Both the position numbers and the translations under genes were made by a program. This document shows, piece by piece, positions 5,663-5,727 of a stretch of DNA of 5,727 bases. The stretch lies in NCBI GenBank assembly GCA_029267645.1, contig JAJUIM010000136.1, positions 1-5,727 of the forward strand. Direction: 5' to 3'. The stretch comes from Microbacterium sp. (lineage in GTDB: Bacteria > Actinomycetota > Actinomycetes > Actinomycetales > Microbacteriaceae). Below the pieces are notes generated by a model that did not search any database, was not told where the DNA came from, and saw nothing but the letters and a program-made list of their open reading frames with translations. Each line of letters opens with the position of its first letter. Position 1 is the first letter of the stretch.

Positions 5663-5727
5663 CGCGTCGCCGCGAGAGTCTACAGGACGGAATCGGAAGT
5701 TCGCCGGGGTCAGCGGGCCGGCACCAC

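Noticed and set aside
5710..5727. Possible end of another minus-strand gene (TGA at 5712-5710 preceded by codons reading VVPAR)
   Set aside because: Only five codons are visible before the window edge, which is far too little to support a gene. The frame may be coincidental.
1..5727. tRNA or rRNA genes, CRISPR arrays, insertion sequences, attachment sites
   Set aside because: I found no cloverleaf, no regularly spaced repeats, no transposase or integrase and no target-site duplications. All regions are explained by the genes and short spacers listed.

Overview
This is a high-G+C window with dense coding. Third codon positions are strongly G/C-rich, spacers are short, and convergent genes are separated by hairpins. 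These traits, together with a rhamnose isomerase of the Gram-positive/Streptomyces subtype, suggest an actinobacterium, probably of the Microbacteriaceae type. The organism is inferred from composition and protein character only, not from a marker gene.

Layout. (1) Positions 1-601, plus strand: the C-terminal part of an FGGY-family sugar kinase whose 5' end lies outside the window. (2) Positions 604-647: a perfect 20-bp-arm hairpin between convergent genes, likely a bidirectional terminator. (3) Positions 656-3075, minus strand: a three-gene operon in the order rhaM (L-rhamnose mutarotase), rhaI (L-rhamnose isomerase), HSL-type alpha/beta hydrolase. The last gene overlaps rhaI by one base (TGATG). 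(4) Positions 3076-3201: a divergent control region with a readable rhaM promoter and a 12-bp near-palindrome over the expected transcription start. (5) Positions 3202-4206, plus strand: a LacI-family repressor. (6) Positions 4223-4286: a perfect 23-bp-arm inverted repeat between convergent genes. (7) Positions 4300-5595, minus strand: an MFS sugar-porter-type permease. (8) Positions 5596-5727: its upstream region, which carries exactly the same 12-bp operator sequence as the rhaM promoter.

How the genes work together. The permease would import L-rhamnose, RhaM would interconvert its alpha and beta anomers, RhaI would convert it to L-rhamnulose, and a kinase (perhaps the partial FGGY kinase) would phosphorylate it. 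No rhamnulose-1-phosphate aldolase is in the window. The shared operator TGAAACGATTCA ties transporter and catabolic operon to one regulator, most simply the LacI protein encoded between them. The hydrolase translationally coupled to rhaI is the least expected member. It suggests that acylated rhamnose, or another ester or lactone, is also handled.

No wholly new system is apparent. The points most worth following are the two-site regulon, the coupled esterase, a His-to-Asp metal-ligand difference in RhaI, and a second palindrome abutting the transporter operator.
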